Assembly (NCBI GenBank): GCA_905214105.1
Contig: CAJMKK010000014.1
Location: 1-38,268 of the forward strand
DNA: 38,268 nucleotides
Direction: 5' to 3'
DNA from: an uncultured bacterium
GTDB taxonomy: Bacteria > Actinomycetota > Coriobacteriia > Coriobacteriales > Coriobacteriaceae
Shown: positions 18,092 through 25,353 of the stretch, piece by piece
Position numbering within the stretch: the stretch's first letter is position 1
Layout of the letters: the number at the start of each line of letters is the position of its first letter
Position numbers and translations under genes: made by a program
Notes under the pieces: model-generated
The model's input: the letters and a program-made list of their open reading frames with translations, nothing else
Databases searched by the model: none
What the model was told of the DNA's origin: nothing

Positions 18092-18109
18092 CGGCATGCG
18101 CATCTGCCG
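18092..18109. promoter_or_regulatory. Candidate LacI-family operator 1
   Basis: The imperfect palindrome with arms CGGCA and TGCCG contains the 8-bp palindrome ATGCGCAT with a central CpG, as in many LacI-family operators. It lies closer to the repressor gene and could serve autoregulation. Confidence 0.35.
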
Positions 18110-18173
18110 TCTACCGAGAAAATCAAATACTTCTTGACTTTTGAAATCGAGGGTAAAATCGCAGGATTCATTT

Positions 18174-18206
18174 TTGGTTAAACGCATAACTAAATAGCGT
18201 AACCAA
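18174..18206. promoter_or_regulatory. Candidate LacI-family operator 2
   Basis: TTGGTTA (18174-18180) and TAACCAA (18200-18206) form an inverted repeat, extended by AACGC on the left and AGCGT on the right. It lies about 160 bases before the EIIBC start codon in AT-rich DNA, a suitable place to block a promoter. Confidence 0.4.
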
Positions 18207-18366
18207 CGCTCTGACCTGCGCGTTTACCGAAATAAACTGGCATTAAGAAAAACGAGCACCTATATTGGTCTTGTCGAAAAGACAGCAAGTCCAAACGGCA
18301 GGGGATGCTCCGGAGGCCTCCGCAAACGGTGTCTTGCGCACGCAACTCTATGAAAAGAGGGAAGCA

Positions 18367-19839
18367 ATGAAGATCGTAGGCGTTGCCGCCTGTACCGTGG
18401 GTATCGCCCACACGTATATGGCCCAGAAGGCGATTCAGGATGAATGCGCCGCTCGTGGCATCGAGTGCAAAGTCGAGGCTCAGGGTGGTCTGGGTATCGA
18501 GAATGAGCTCACGCAGGAAGACGTTGATTCCGCCGACCTGGTGCTCGAGTCCGTCGACGTGGGTGTCGAGAACGAGGACCGTTTTGAGCAGAAGGTGGCC
18601 GAGGGCAAGTTCCTCAAGGTCGGCACCTCGGATGTAATCGCCGATCCGGTAAAGATTATCGACCAGGCTGTCGAGATCATCAAGGCGACGGGCGGTGCCG
18701 TTGACGCGTCCAAGGCCGAGGCCAAGGCAGAGAAGAAGGCCGTCTCCGCTGCCCCGCAGGCCCCGACACCGGCGTCCAAGCAGTCCATCTTTGCCGATCC
18801 TGGCAAGACGCTGCTCAATGCATTCAATACCGGCGTTTCCTATTTTATCCCCATCGTCGTTATCGGTGGCGTGTTCCTCGCCTTCTCGTTGGCATCCGGT
18901 ACTGCCGGTGCTAGCGGCATGGAGGTCACCAACCCGTTGATGGTGAGCCTTAACACCATCGGCATGGCCGGCATCTCTATGATGATTCCGGTGCTTGCGG
19001 CATACATCGCTTACTCGATGGCCGGCAAGCCCGCACTTGCCCCTGGCTTCGTCCTGGGCTACTTGGTCAACAACGCCGTCGTCACCCCGAGCGGCAACAG
19101 TGTTTCGACTGGCTTCTTGGGTGCCATGATCATGGCTGTCATCTGCGGTTACTTTGTCCGCTGGATGAAGACCTGGAAGGTCAACAACACCATCCAGACC
19201 ATCATGCCGATCCTGATCATCCCGATTCTGACCTCGCTCGTCCTTGGCATGGCATACATTTACATCCTGGCCACGCCGCTTGGCTTTGTGATGGATTGGC
19301 TCACCAGCGTGCTCGGTAGCCTGCAGGGCGGCTCCGCCGTCGTCCTGGGCCTGGTCATTGGTGTTATGACCGCCTTCGATATGGGTGGCCCCATCAACAA
19401 GACCGCTTCGACCTTTACCATGGCCATCATGGCCTCCGGCATCTACGGCCCCAACGGTATGTTCCGCGTCGCCGTCGCCATTCCCCCGATTGCTTGCGGC
19501 CTTGCTGCGCTCATCGCCAAGAACAAGTTCGATGACGCCGACCGTCAGATGGGCATCTCCGCACTGTTCATGGGCTGCATCGGTATTACCGAGGGCGCTA
19601 TCCCCTTCGCGGTCAAGGACCTCGGTCACACCCTTCCCGGCATCTGCATCGGCTCTGCCGTGGGTGCGGCGCTCGCCGCCTTCCAGGGTATCGACTGCTA
19701 CGTCCCGCACGGTGGCTTTATCGTCGCCCTTGCTACCAACAACGTCGCGCTGTTCTGCCTGGACATCGTGATTGGCTCTGTGGTTGCCGCTGCAATCCTG
19801 ATTGCCATGAAGCCCACGCTCGATAAGCAGGCCAAGTAA
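18367..19839 (+). CDS. PTS fructose-type EIIBC component
   Basis: This 490-residue membrane protein imports a sugar and phosphorylates it. Residues 1-100 are an IIB domain of the fructose family; the phospho-accepting Cys9 lies in VAACTVGIAHTYMA (the usual form is TACPTGIAHT, so the residue after Thr10 differs). An Ala/Lys/Pro-rich linker at 118-145 leads to the IIC domain, which has many membrane helices and the conserved DMGGPINKTA and GAIPFAVKD segments. The IIA domain is encoded separately at the end of the operon; HPr and EI are elsewhere. The ATG at 18367 follows AAGAGGGA. The sugar cannot be named; the downstream enzymes point to a ketose or a sugar that enters the pentose phosphate network. 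Confidence 0.93.
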   Translation: MKIVGVAACTVGIAHTYMAQKAIQDECAARGIECKVEAQGGLGIENELTQEDVDSADLVLESVDVGVENEDRFEQKVAEGKFLKVGTSDVIADPVKIIDQAVEIIKATGGAVDASKAEAKAEKKAVSAAPQAPTPASKQSIFADPGKTLLNAFNTGVSYFIPIVVIGGVFLAFSLASGTAGASGMEVTNPLMVSLNTIGMAGISMMIPVLAAYIAYSMAGKPALAPGFVLGYLVNNAVVTPSGNSVSTGFLGAMIMAVICGYFVRWMKTWKVNNTIQTIMPILIIPILTSLVLGMAYIYILATPLGFVMDWLTSVLGSLQGGSAVVLGLVIGVMTAFDMGGPINKTASTFTMAIMASGIYGPNGMFRVAVAIPPIACGLAALIAKNKFDDADRQMGISALFMGCIGITEGAIPFAVKDLGHTLPGICIGSAVGAALAAFQGIDCYVPHGGFIVALATNNVALFCLDIVIGSVVAAAILIAMKPTLDKQAK

Positions 19840-19853
19840 ACCTTTAAGGACTC

Positions 19854-19914
19854 CGGTTGTGCGGAGGGATGGATTTGACTCCGCACAACCGCCCCTACAC
19901 AACAAAATCCATCC
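19854..19914 (+). promoter_or_regulatory. Interlocked RNA stems (possible pseudoknot) before the GatZ-like gene
   Basis: Stem 1 pairs 19854-19866 with 19879-19891 (13 bp, exact). Its loop contains GGATGGATTT (19867-19876), which is the exact reverse complement of 19905-19914 just downstream, giving a 10-bp stem 2. The order 5' stem 1, 5' stem 2, 3' stem 1, 3' stem 2 is that of an H-type pseudoknot, though with almost no loop 1 the second stem may only form in part or as an alternative. It lies in the 144-base gap between the EIIBC and GatZ-like genes. Confidence 0.55.
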
Positions 19915-19983
19915 GTACTGATAGGGCCCGCATCTGGGTCCCAGGGAACTTTTGTCAAAAATCCTCTGGAGAAGGAGAACAAA

Positions 19984-21252
19984 ATGTCCAACCTTACCAT
20001 CCGCCAGGCCGTTCAGGGCATGCTCAAGCTGCAGGATAGCGGCGATCACGCAACCATGGTCGGCATTGGCCCCATGAGCCCCAACCTGATTCAGGCCGTG
20101 TTCGAGCTTGCCAAGGACGAGGATTTCCCGCCCATGTTTATCGCTAGCCGCAACCAGGTCGATATGGACGAGATGGGCGCCGGCTACGTCAACGGTTGGG
20201 ACCAGACGCGCTTTGCCGCCGACATCAAGAAGGTTGCCGACGAGGTGGGTTACACCGGTCCGTACTACCTGTGCCGCGATCATGGTGGTCCGTGGCAGCG
20301 CGACGAGGAGCGTAACGCCCACCTGCCCGAGGACGAGGCCATGGAGCTCGCCCGCAAGTCCTTTGTCGCCGACATGGAGGCGGGCTTTGACCTGCTGATG
20401 GTCGACCCCACCAAGGACCCCTATCAGATCGGCAAGGTTATTCCGCTCGACGTGGTGCTTCGCCGTACGATCGATCTTATCGACTACCTTGAGCAGTACC
20501 GTCGCGAGCATAACCTGCCCGAGGTTGCCTATGAGGTCGGTACCGAGGAGACCAATGGCGGCTTGACCTCTACCGATAAGTACGAGGAGTTCATTTCTCA
20601 GCTGCAGCCCGAGCTCGAGAAGCGCGGCTGCCCCATGCCCACCTTTATCGTCGGCCAGACCGGCACCCTTACCCGCTGGACGGAGCAGGTCGGTCACTAC
20701 AACTTCAAGAACGCTCGCGAGCTTGCCGATATGGCCAAGCGCTACGGCGTGGGCCTGAAGGAGCACAACGCCGACTACCTGGATGACGCGACGCTGCTCG
20801 AGCACATCCCGGCTCACGTGACGGCCTCCAATGTTGCCCCTCAGTACGGCACCGAGGAGACCCGCGCTTACCTCAAGCTCTGCGCTACCGAGCAGATTCT
20901 GGTCGACAACGGCCTGTGCGACGATCCCTCCGACCTGTATCACACGCTGCTGGTCAAGGCTATCAAGACCGAGCGTTGGCGCAAGTGGATGACTGGCGAC
21001 GACGTCAACCTGCAGGTTGACGACATCCTGGCCGACGACGAGCTCAGCCTGAAGATTCTGGATGTCTCCGGCCACTACGCGTTCAACGATCCCGAGGTCA
21101 AGGAGCAGGTCGAGAAGCTCTACCGCAACCTCGCTGCCCAGGACATCGACGGCAAGCGCTTTGTGATCGAGCACATCAAGCGCCCGATCAAGCAGTACGT
21201 CGTCGGCCTTAACCTCAAGGGCGTCACGAGCCGCATCGAGAAGGCTCTCTAA
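19984..21252 (+). CDS. GatZ/KbaZ-like protein (class II tagatose-bisphosphate aldolase subunit family)
   Basis: This 422-residue protein resembles the GatZ/KbaZ family (Pfam Tagatose_6_P_K). In E. coli, GatZ and KbaZ are non-catalytic partners of the zinc aldolases GatY and KbaY. Shared landmarks are the VGYTGPYYLCRDHGGPW segment (compare VGF...GGDHLGPN in GatZ) and YEVGTEETNGG (compare YVIGTEVPVPGG). No GatY-type gene is present in the window. Stand-alone members of this family have been used as ketohexose or ketohexose-phosphate 4-epimerases, so an epimerase role is plausible here. The ATG at 19984 follows GGAGAAGGAG. It lies between the EIIBC and transaldolase genes in a single operon. Confidence 0.8.
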   Translation: MSNLTIRQAVQGMLKLQDSGDHATMVGIGPMSPNLIQAVFELAKDEDFPPMFIASRNQVDMDEMGAGYVNGWDQTRFAADIKKVADEVGYTGPYYLCRDHGGPWQRDEERNAHLPEDEAMELARKSFVADMEAGFDLLMVDPTKDPYQIGKVIPLDVVLRRTIDLIDYLEQYRREHNLPEVAYEVGTEETNGGLTSTDKYEEFISQLQPELEKRGCPMPTFIVGQTGTLTRWTEQVGHYNFKNARELADMAKRYGVGLKEHNADYLDDATLLEHIPAHVTASNVAPQYGTEETRAYLKLCATEQILVDNGLCDDPSDLYHTLLVKAIKTERWRKWMTGDDVNLQVDDILADDELSLKILDVSGHYAFNDPEVKEQVEKLYRNLAAQDIDGKRFVIEHIKRPIKQYVVGLNLKGVTSRIEKAL

Positions 21253-21309
21253 GTAGCTTTTCCTACACGACGCCGGGTCCGGGGCATGTCCCAGCTGCGG
21301 GCCCGGCAC

Positions 21310-21346
21310 ATAGGACAAAGGGACATCCCCTTTGTCCTATTTTTTG
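21310..21346 (+). terminator. Terminator-like hairpin inside the sugar operon
   Basis: ATAGGACAAAGGG (21310-21322) pairs exactly with CCCTTTGTCCTAT (21328-21340), followed by TTTTT. It stands only 32 bases before the transaldolase start, inside the operon. It should reduce but probably not stop transcription of the downstream genes, unless an internal promoter exists. Confidence 0.75.
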
Positions 21347-21377
21347 AGTTTTGGATTCCTTAGAAGGAGTTTGCACC

Positions 21378-22061
21378 ATGAAGTTCTTTATCGATACCGC
21401 CAACCTTGACGAGATCGCCGAGGCCAAGAGCTGGGGCTGCCTGGCCGGCGTAACCACCAACCCGTCCCTGTACGCCAAGACCGGCGGCAAGCTTGCAGAC
21501 TTTGAACCCCACATGCTCAAGATCGCCGAGCTTTGCGAGGGCCTGCCCGTGTCCGCCGAGTCTACCGCGACCACTGCCGAGGGCATGATCGAGGAGGGCA
21601 AGCGCCTTGCCGCTCTGGCTCCCAACATCGTGGTTAAGCTTCCCGTGTGCGAGGCCGGCCTCGCCGCCTGCCGCGCGCTGGCCGATGCAGGCGTGCGCGT
21701 CAACATGACGCTTGTCTTCTCGCCGACGCAGGCCCTCATGGCCGCCAATGCCGGTGCCCGCTACATCAGCCCGTTTGTGGGACGCTTCGACGACATCGCC
21801 GAGGACGGCATCTCGCAGCTCGACAACGTTGTGACCTGCATCAAGAACTATGACTGGACTGGCAAGAACGTCGACGACACCGTCGAGATCATCACCGCAT
21901 CTGTCCGCACGCCCAATCACGTGACTCAGGCGGCGCTGCTCGGTGCCGATATCGCGACCGTCCCCATGGCCGCTCTTAAGAAATGCCTGCATCACCCGCT
22001 GACCGACCAGGGCCTTGCCTCGTTCGAGGCTGACTGGAAAAAGGTCGTCGAGGCACAGTAA
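21378..22061 (+). CDS. Small transaldolase, TalC/fructose-6-phosphate aldolase family
   Basis: This 227-residue class I aldolase forms a Schiff base through Lys87 in NIVVKLPV. The FSA/TalC family contains both fructose-6-phosphate aldolases and true transaldolases. Two active-site positions separate them: E. coli FsaA has Gln59 (in FAQVMATTAEGM) and Tyr131 (in APYVNRID). The aligned residues here are Glu61 (SAESTATTAEGM) and Phe133 (SPFVGRFD), both transaldolase-like. The protein is therefore more likely to transfer a dihydroxyacetone unit (sedoheptulose-7-phosphate and glyceraldehyde-3-phosphate interconversion) than to cleave fructose-6-phosphate. This is an inference from two residues. The ATG at 21378 follows AGAAGGAG. 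It precedes the transketolase genes, the natural pathway partner. Confidence 0.87.
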   Translation: MKFFIDTANLDEIAEAKSWGCLAGVTTNPSLYAKTGGKLADFEPHMLKIAELCEGLPVSAESTATTAEGMIEEGKRLAALAPNIVVKLPVCEAGLAACRALADAGVRVNMTLVFSPTQALMAANAGARYISPFVGRFDDIAEDGISQLDNVVTCIKNYDWTGKNVDDTVEIITASVRTPNHVTQAALLGADIATVPMAALKKCLHHPLTDQGLASFEADWKKVVEAQ

Positions 22062-22123
22062 CGATGGTTCTGCCGGCCCAGCATTTGTTATGCCGGGCCG
22101 GCGTGCTCAAGAGAGGAAACTCC

Positions 22124-22954
22124 ATGACCGATCAGGAACTGGCCAAGATTGCCAATGAGGTTCGCCGCGGTATTGTCACGGGCGTCCACGCCGCCAAGTC
22201 GGGGCATCCGGGCGGATCGCTTGGCGCCGCCGACATTATGACCTACCTCTACTTTGAGGAAATGGATGTCGACCCGGCGAATCCGAGCCACGCCGAGCGC
22301 GATCGCTTTGTGCTCTCCAAGGGACATTGCGCTCCGGCACTCTATGCCGTGCTCGCCGAACGCGGATTCTTTCCCAAGGAGGAGCTCGAGACGCTCCGTC
22401 ATATCGGCAGCCGCCTGCAGGGCCATCCCAATATGAATGACACGCCGGGCGTCGACATGTCTACCGGATCGCTCGGTCAGGGTATCTCCGCCGCGGTTGG
22501 AATGGCGCTCGCCGCAAAGCACTGGGGTGACAGCTACCGCGTCTACACGCTGTTGGGCGACGGCGAGTGCGAGGAGGGCCAGGTGTGGGAGGCGGCCATG
22601 TTCGCCGGCAACCACGACCTGGATAACCTCGTCGCTATCGTCGATCATAATGGCCTGCAAATTGACGGCAGTATCGACGAAGTTAACTCGGCTATGCCAC
22701 TTGCCGACAAGTTCCGCGCTTTTAAGTGGCATGTGATCGAGCTCGCCGACGGTAACGACATGGCGCAGATTGCCGCCGCCTTTGCCGAGGCTCGCAAAGT
22801 GAGCGCCTCGCCTGTGGCCATTATCGCCGAGACGGTGAAGGGCAAGGGCGTCTCCTTTATGGAAAACCAGGTGGGCTGGCACGGCAAGGCACCCAACGAT
22901 GAACAGTTTGAGCAGGCCATGGCCGAGCTCGCAGCAGCAGGGGAGGAGCTCTAA
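22124..22954 (+). CDS. Transketolase, N-terminal (thiamine-binding) subunit
   Basis: This 276-residue protein is the first half of a split transketolase. It has AAKSGHPGGSLGAAD near the N-terminus, the thiamine diphosphate and magnesium motif beginning GDGECEEGQVWEA and ending in the IVDHN segment, and ends where the pyrimidine-binding domain would start. The partner subunit overlaps its stop codon. Transketolase moves two-carbon units between ketose and aldose phosphates. Split forms are common in sugar operons of Firmicutes and Actinobacteria. The ATG at 22124 follows AGAGGAAA. The 62-base gap after the transaldolase gene holds an imperfect GCCGGCCC/GGGCCGGC hairpin. Confidence 0.93.
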   Translation: MTDQELAKIANEVRRGIVTGVHAAKSGHPGGSLGAADIMTYLYFEEMDVDPANPSHAERDRFVLSKGHCAPALYAVLAERGFFPKEELETLRHIGSRLQGHPNMNDTPGVDMSTGSLGQGISAAVGMALAAKHWGDSYRVYTLLGDGECEEGQVWEAAMFAGNHDLDNLVAIVDHNGLQIDGSIDEVNSAMPLADKFRAFKWHVIELADGNDMAQIAAAFAEARKVSASPVAIIAETVKGKGVSFMENQVGWHGKAPNDEQFEQAMAELAAAGEEL

Positions 22955-23892
22955 TGGCAGACGTCAAGAAAGTCGCCACGCGCGTTAGCTATGGCGAGGC
23001 ACTTGTCGAGCTGGGCAATGAGCGCGATGACTTTGTAGTGCTCGATGCCGACCTGGCCGCCGCCACACAGACCGGTAAGTTTAAGGCCGCTCACCCTGAG
23101 CGCTTCTACGACGCCGGCATTGCCGAGAGCAACTTGATGGGGCTTGCCGCCGGCATTGCGACCACGGGTCGCGTCGCCTTTGCGAGCACCTTTGCCATGT
23201 TCGCCGCCGGTCGTGCGTATGAGCAAGTGCGTAACTCCATCGGCTATCCGCACCTCAACGTCAAAATTGGCGCTACGCATGCGGGCATCTCGGTCGGTGA
23301 AGACGGCGCTACGCATCAGTGCTGCGAGGATATCGCGCTCATGCGCACGATTCCGGGCATGACGGTGATCGTCCCCGCCGATGACATCGAGGCTCGCGCT
23401 TGCGTGCGCGCCGCCTATGAGTTTGAGGGGCCGGTCTACATGCGCTTCGGCCGCCTGGCAACACCGGTTATCAACGACCGGGAGGACTATGAGTTCAAGA
23501 TTGGTCGCGGCGTGGTCGTGCGCGAGGGCTCCGATGTGACCATCATCGCTTGTGGCCTTATGGTCGCCGAGGCGCTTGAGGCTGCCGAGACGCTCGCTGC
23601 CGATGGCATCGATGCCGAGGTCATCAACATGCACACGATCAAGCCGCTCGATGAGCGCCTGGTGGTTGCCAGCGCCAAGAAGACCGGTCGCGTGGTCACT
23701 GCCGAGGAGCATTCGATTGTCGGCGGTCTTGGCGAGGCCGTTGCCTCGGTGCTCGCGGAGCAGCATCCGTTGCCGATGCGACGCGTCGGCGTGCGCGATG
23801 TGTATGGCGAGTCCGGCCCTGCGGTCGATTTGCTGCACAAGTACGGTTTGGACGCCGACGGTATCGAAGCTGCAGTCAGGTCTGTGTTGTAA
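22954..23892 (+). CDS. Transketolase, C-terminal (pyrimidine-binding) subunit
   Basis: This 312-residue protein is the second half of the split enzyme. It begins with the pyrimidine domain (GEALVELGNERDDFVVLDADLA) and has GIAESNLMGLAAGIA and the THAGISVGEDGATHQ segment around the active site, then the C-terminal transketolase domain with VINMHTIKPLDE. The start codon ATG overlaps the last base of the preceding TAA, so the two are translated together in equal amounts. Confidence 0.94.
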   Translation: MADVKKVATRVSYGEALVELGNERDDFVVLDADLAAATQTGKFKAAHPERFYDAGIAESNLMGLAAGIATTGRVAFASTFAMFAAGRAYEQVRNSIGYPHLNVKIGATHAGISVGEDGATHQCCEDIALMRTIPGMTVIVPADDIEARACVRAAYEFEGPVYMRFGRLATPVINDREDYEFKIGRGVVVREGSDVTIIACGLMVAEALEAAETLAADGIDAEVINMHTIKPLDERLVVASAKKTGRVVTAEEHSIVGGLGEAVASVLAEQHPLPMRRVGVRDVYGESGPAVDLLHKYGLDADGIEAAVRSVL

Positions 23893-23903
23893 GGAAGGTT
23901 TCC

Positions 23904-24356
23904 ATGGGATTTGTATCTGCCAACCAAGTGACGATCGGGTATACCGCCGCCTCGCGCGAGGATGCCCTGCATTATTTGTCCGAGCAGGCCATCGAGCTCG
24001 GCTTTGCCGATGACGCATCTGCCGTAGAGGCTGCCTTTATTGCTCGCGAGAACGAGGCCGAGACCGGCCTTGTCGCCGGTTTTGCCGTTCCGCATGCCAA
24101 AAGCGACGCGATTCATACGCCGGGCGTTGCCGTGCTTAAACTGGCCGAGCCCGTTGAATGGCCGAGTTTCGATGGGGTGCCCGTCGATGTTGCGCTCGCG
24201 CTGTACGTGCCCGCCGGCGAGGCTGGAACCACGCACCTGCGTCTGCTCTCCAAGGCTGCCGTGATGCTGATGGATGCCGCCTTCCGTGACAAGGTGCGCG
24301 CGAGCACCGATCCCGCCGAGATCGCGGAGCTTATTAACGCCGGGCTCGAGGGCTAG
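23904..24356 (+). CDS. PTS fructose-type EIIA component
   Basis: This 150-residue cytoplasmic protein takes phosphate from HPr and passes it to Cys9 of the EIIBC protein of the same operon. It has the IIA fold of the fructose/mannitol type; the phospho-accepting His64 lies in AVPHAKSDAI. It starts 11 bases after the transketolase stop, with AAGGAAGG as ribosome-binding site. Being the last gene, separated from the EIIBC gene by four enzyme genes, fits a single transcriptional unit. A hairpin follows. Confidence 0.93.
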   Translation: MGFVSANQVTIGYTAASREDALHYLSEQAIELGFADDASAVEAAFIARENEAETGLVAGFAVPHAKSDAIHTPGVAVLKLAEPVEWPSFDGVPVDVALALYVPAGEAGTTHLRLLSKAAVMLMDAAFRDKVRASTDPAEIAELINAGLEG

Positions 24357-24398
24357 GTGCAACCAGCCCGCTCAATCTATTGATCCTTCTCCAAGGAG

Positions 24399-24431
24399 CA
24401 GGGCCGCAACGCATACGACGTTGCGGCCCTG
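24399..24431 (+). terminator. Terminator-like hairpin ending the sugar operon
   Basis: CAGGGCCGCAACG (24399-24411) pairs exactly with CGTTGCGGCCCTG (24419-24431). The T-content after it is low (TCTGCGTTT), so termination strength is uncertain. Confidence 0.65.
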
Positions 24432-24441
24432 TCTGCGTTTC

Positions 24442-24489
24442 CCCAGATAAAACTTGCCAAAATAAACCTGTCCCTTTTCAGCAGGTTGG
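24442..24489 (+). repeat. Intergenic repeat, type A copy 1
   Basis: This copy contains CCCAGATAAAAC, TTGCCAAAATAAACC and TGTCCCTTTT, as do 25665-25709 (same strand) and 30322-30370 (opposite strand). In this copy the hairpin arms are degraded. Confidence 0.85.
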
Positions 24490-24497
24490 CGCGATAT

Positions 24498-24520
24498 GAT
24501 ATATACGTTATATACAAGTT
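24498..24520 (+). promoter_or_regulatory. Shared promoter-proximal palindrome before the first HAD gene
   Basis: ATATACGTTATATACAAGTT (24501-24520) is identical to 26792-26811 before the second HAD gene. The core TATATA-CGT-TATATA is an inverted repeat, suggesting a regulator site overlapping a promoter. Confidence 0.6.
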
Positions 24521-24570
24521 GCAAAGTGGGGGTAGGGTTGCGGTAACGCAAGCCGGCGAAGGGGGCCGAT

Positions 24571-25221
24571 ATGATCAAGGCTGTTATTTTTGACATGGAT
24601 GGAACGTTGATCGATACCGAGCGCTTGGACATGAAGGCGTGGAAGGTGGGTGCTGCCGAGCTGGGTATCGCGATTGATGACGCGCTGATGCATCAGTTTA
24701 TCGGCCGTTCGAATGCCGATGTTAAGGGCATCCTTGAGGCACATTACGGCAAGGGCGAAACCGCCGACGCGATTTTTGCCCGCAACATTGAGCTACACAG
24801 CGAGATGGCCAAGACCGACCTGGAACTTAAGGCCGGCGCCGCCGAGTGCCTCGACGAGCTGCTGGCTGCGGGCTATCACGTGGGCCTTGCGACGTCGTCG
24901 CGCCGCGTTGCGGCCGAGCGCAACCTTAAAACGGTTGGCCTCTTTGACAAGTTTGAAACGGTGACCTTCGGCGAGGACGTCGCATATGGCAAGCCCGACC
25001 CCGCAATTTACCTGCTCGCTTGCGAGCGCGCGGGCTTTGCTCCCGAAGAGTGCGCCGTGGTCGAGGATTCTCGCAACGGCTGCGTCTCGGGTATCACGGC
25101 CGGCTGCCATGTCTTTGCTGTGCCCGATATTGTGCCGCTGCCGCAGGACGTGGCGGATGGCTGCGAGGCCGTTCTCGATACGCTGTTCGATCTGAAAGCG
25201 GCGGTCAAGGCCGTGCGCTAA
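24571..25221 (+). CDS. HAD-family phosphatase, beta-phosphoglucomutase-like (copy 1)
   Basis: This 216-residue haloacid dehalogenase-type enzyme has the catalytic DMDGT (residues 8-12), ATSS as motif II, a lysine in GKPDP as motif III and VVEDSRNG as motif IV, with a helical cap between motifs I and II. It most likely removes phosphate from, or isomerises, a small sugar phosphate. It is a close paralogue of 26867-27517: about 27 differences in the first 80 residues and about 10 in the remaining 136, counted by eye. The upstream 20-bp palindrome is also shared. The ATG at 24571 follows AAGGGGG. Its 3' end overlaps by a few bases a remnant of a LacI-type gene on the other strand. Confidence 0.92.
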   Translation: MIKAVIFDMDGTLIDTERLDMKAWKVGAAELGIAIDDALMHQFIGRSNADVKGILEAHYGKGETADAIFARNIELHSEMAKTDLELKAGAAECLDELLAAGYHVGLATSSRRVAAERNLKTVGLFDKFETVTFGEDVAYGKPDPAIYLLACERAGFAPEECAVVEDSRNGCVSGITAGCHVFAVPDIVPLPQDVADGCEAVLDTLFDLKAAVKAVR

Positions 25222-25334
25222 AGGTATGCGCCGAGGTTGATGACGGTAGCTTCGACGCAGCTGCTTGCCTGGGTGCTGGCGCGCTCGGCGATCTGGGCGC
25301 CGATGCCGTAGCTGTCGGCTGCGGTGTTCCATTC
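25218..25334 (-). pseudogene. Internally deleted remnant of a LacI-family regulator gene
   Basis: Read on the minus strand, these 117 bases give 38 codons and a stop. The first 16 residues (EWNTAADSYGIGAQIAER) match EWNTAADGYSIGAQIAER inside the intact LacI-type protein at 29140-30273, and the last ones match its C-terminus (ERVSTQ and INLGAYL). The middle is missing, and the junction falls where both flanks read ER, so an in-frame deletion between short repeats is likely. The N-terminal half of the gene is gone; homology stops at 25334, where the TCTCTCTAA motif region begins. It is not expected to be functional. Confidence 0.8.
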
Positions 25335-25353
25335 ATTAGAGGGGTCGCGCTCG

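Larger units (their letters stand above)
17952..18366. other. Divergent regulatory region of the PTS operon
   Basis: These 415 bases between the LacI-type gene and the EIIBC gene hold no coding sequence that I trust. They contain two inverted repeats listed separately (18092-18109, 18174-18206), an AT-rich centre and a TTGACT (18134-18139) that could be a -35 box, though the nearest TAAAAT is only 14 bases away. A leader of about 150 bases before the EIIBC start is likely. Confidence 0.6.

Noticed and set aside
18190..21318. Very long open frame (1042 codons) on the minus strand opposite the EIIBC and GatZ-like genes
   Set aside because: It is the codon-bias shadow of two well-supported plus-strand genes; the translation is rich in His, Val and Leu with no recognisable domain.
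19984..24356. Sulfoquinovose (sulfo-transaldolase or sulfo-transketolase) pathway
   Set aside because: Transaldolase and split transketolase fit, but the uptake system is a PTS and no sulfoquinovosidase, isomerase, or sulfolactaldehyde enzyme is present.
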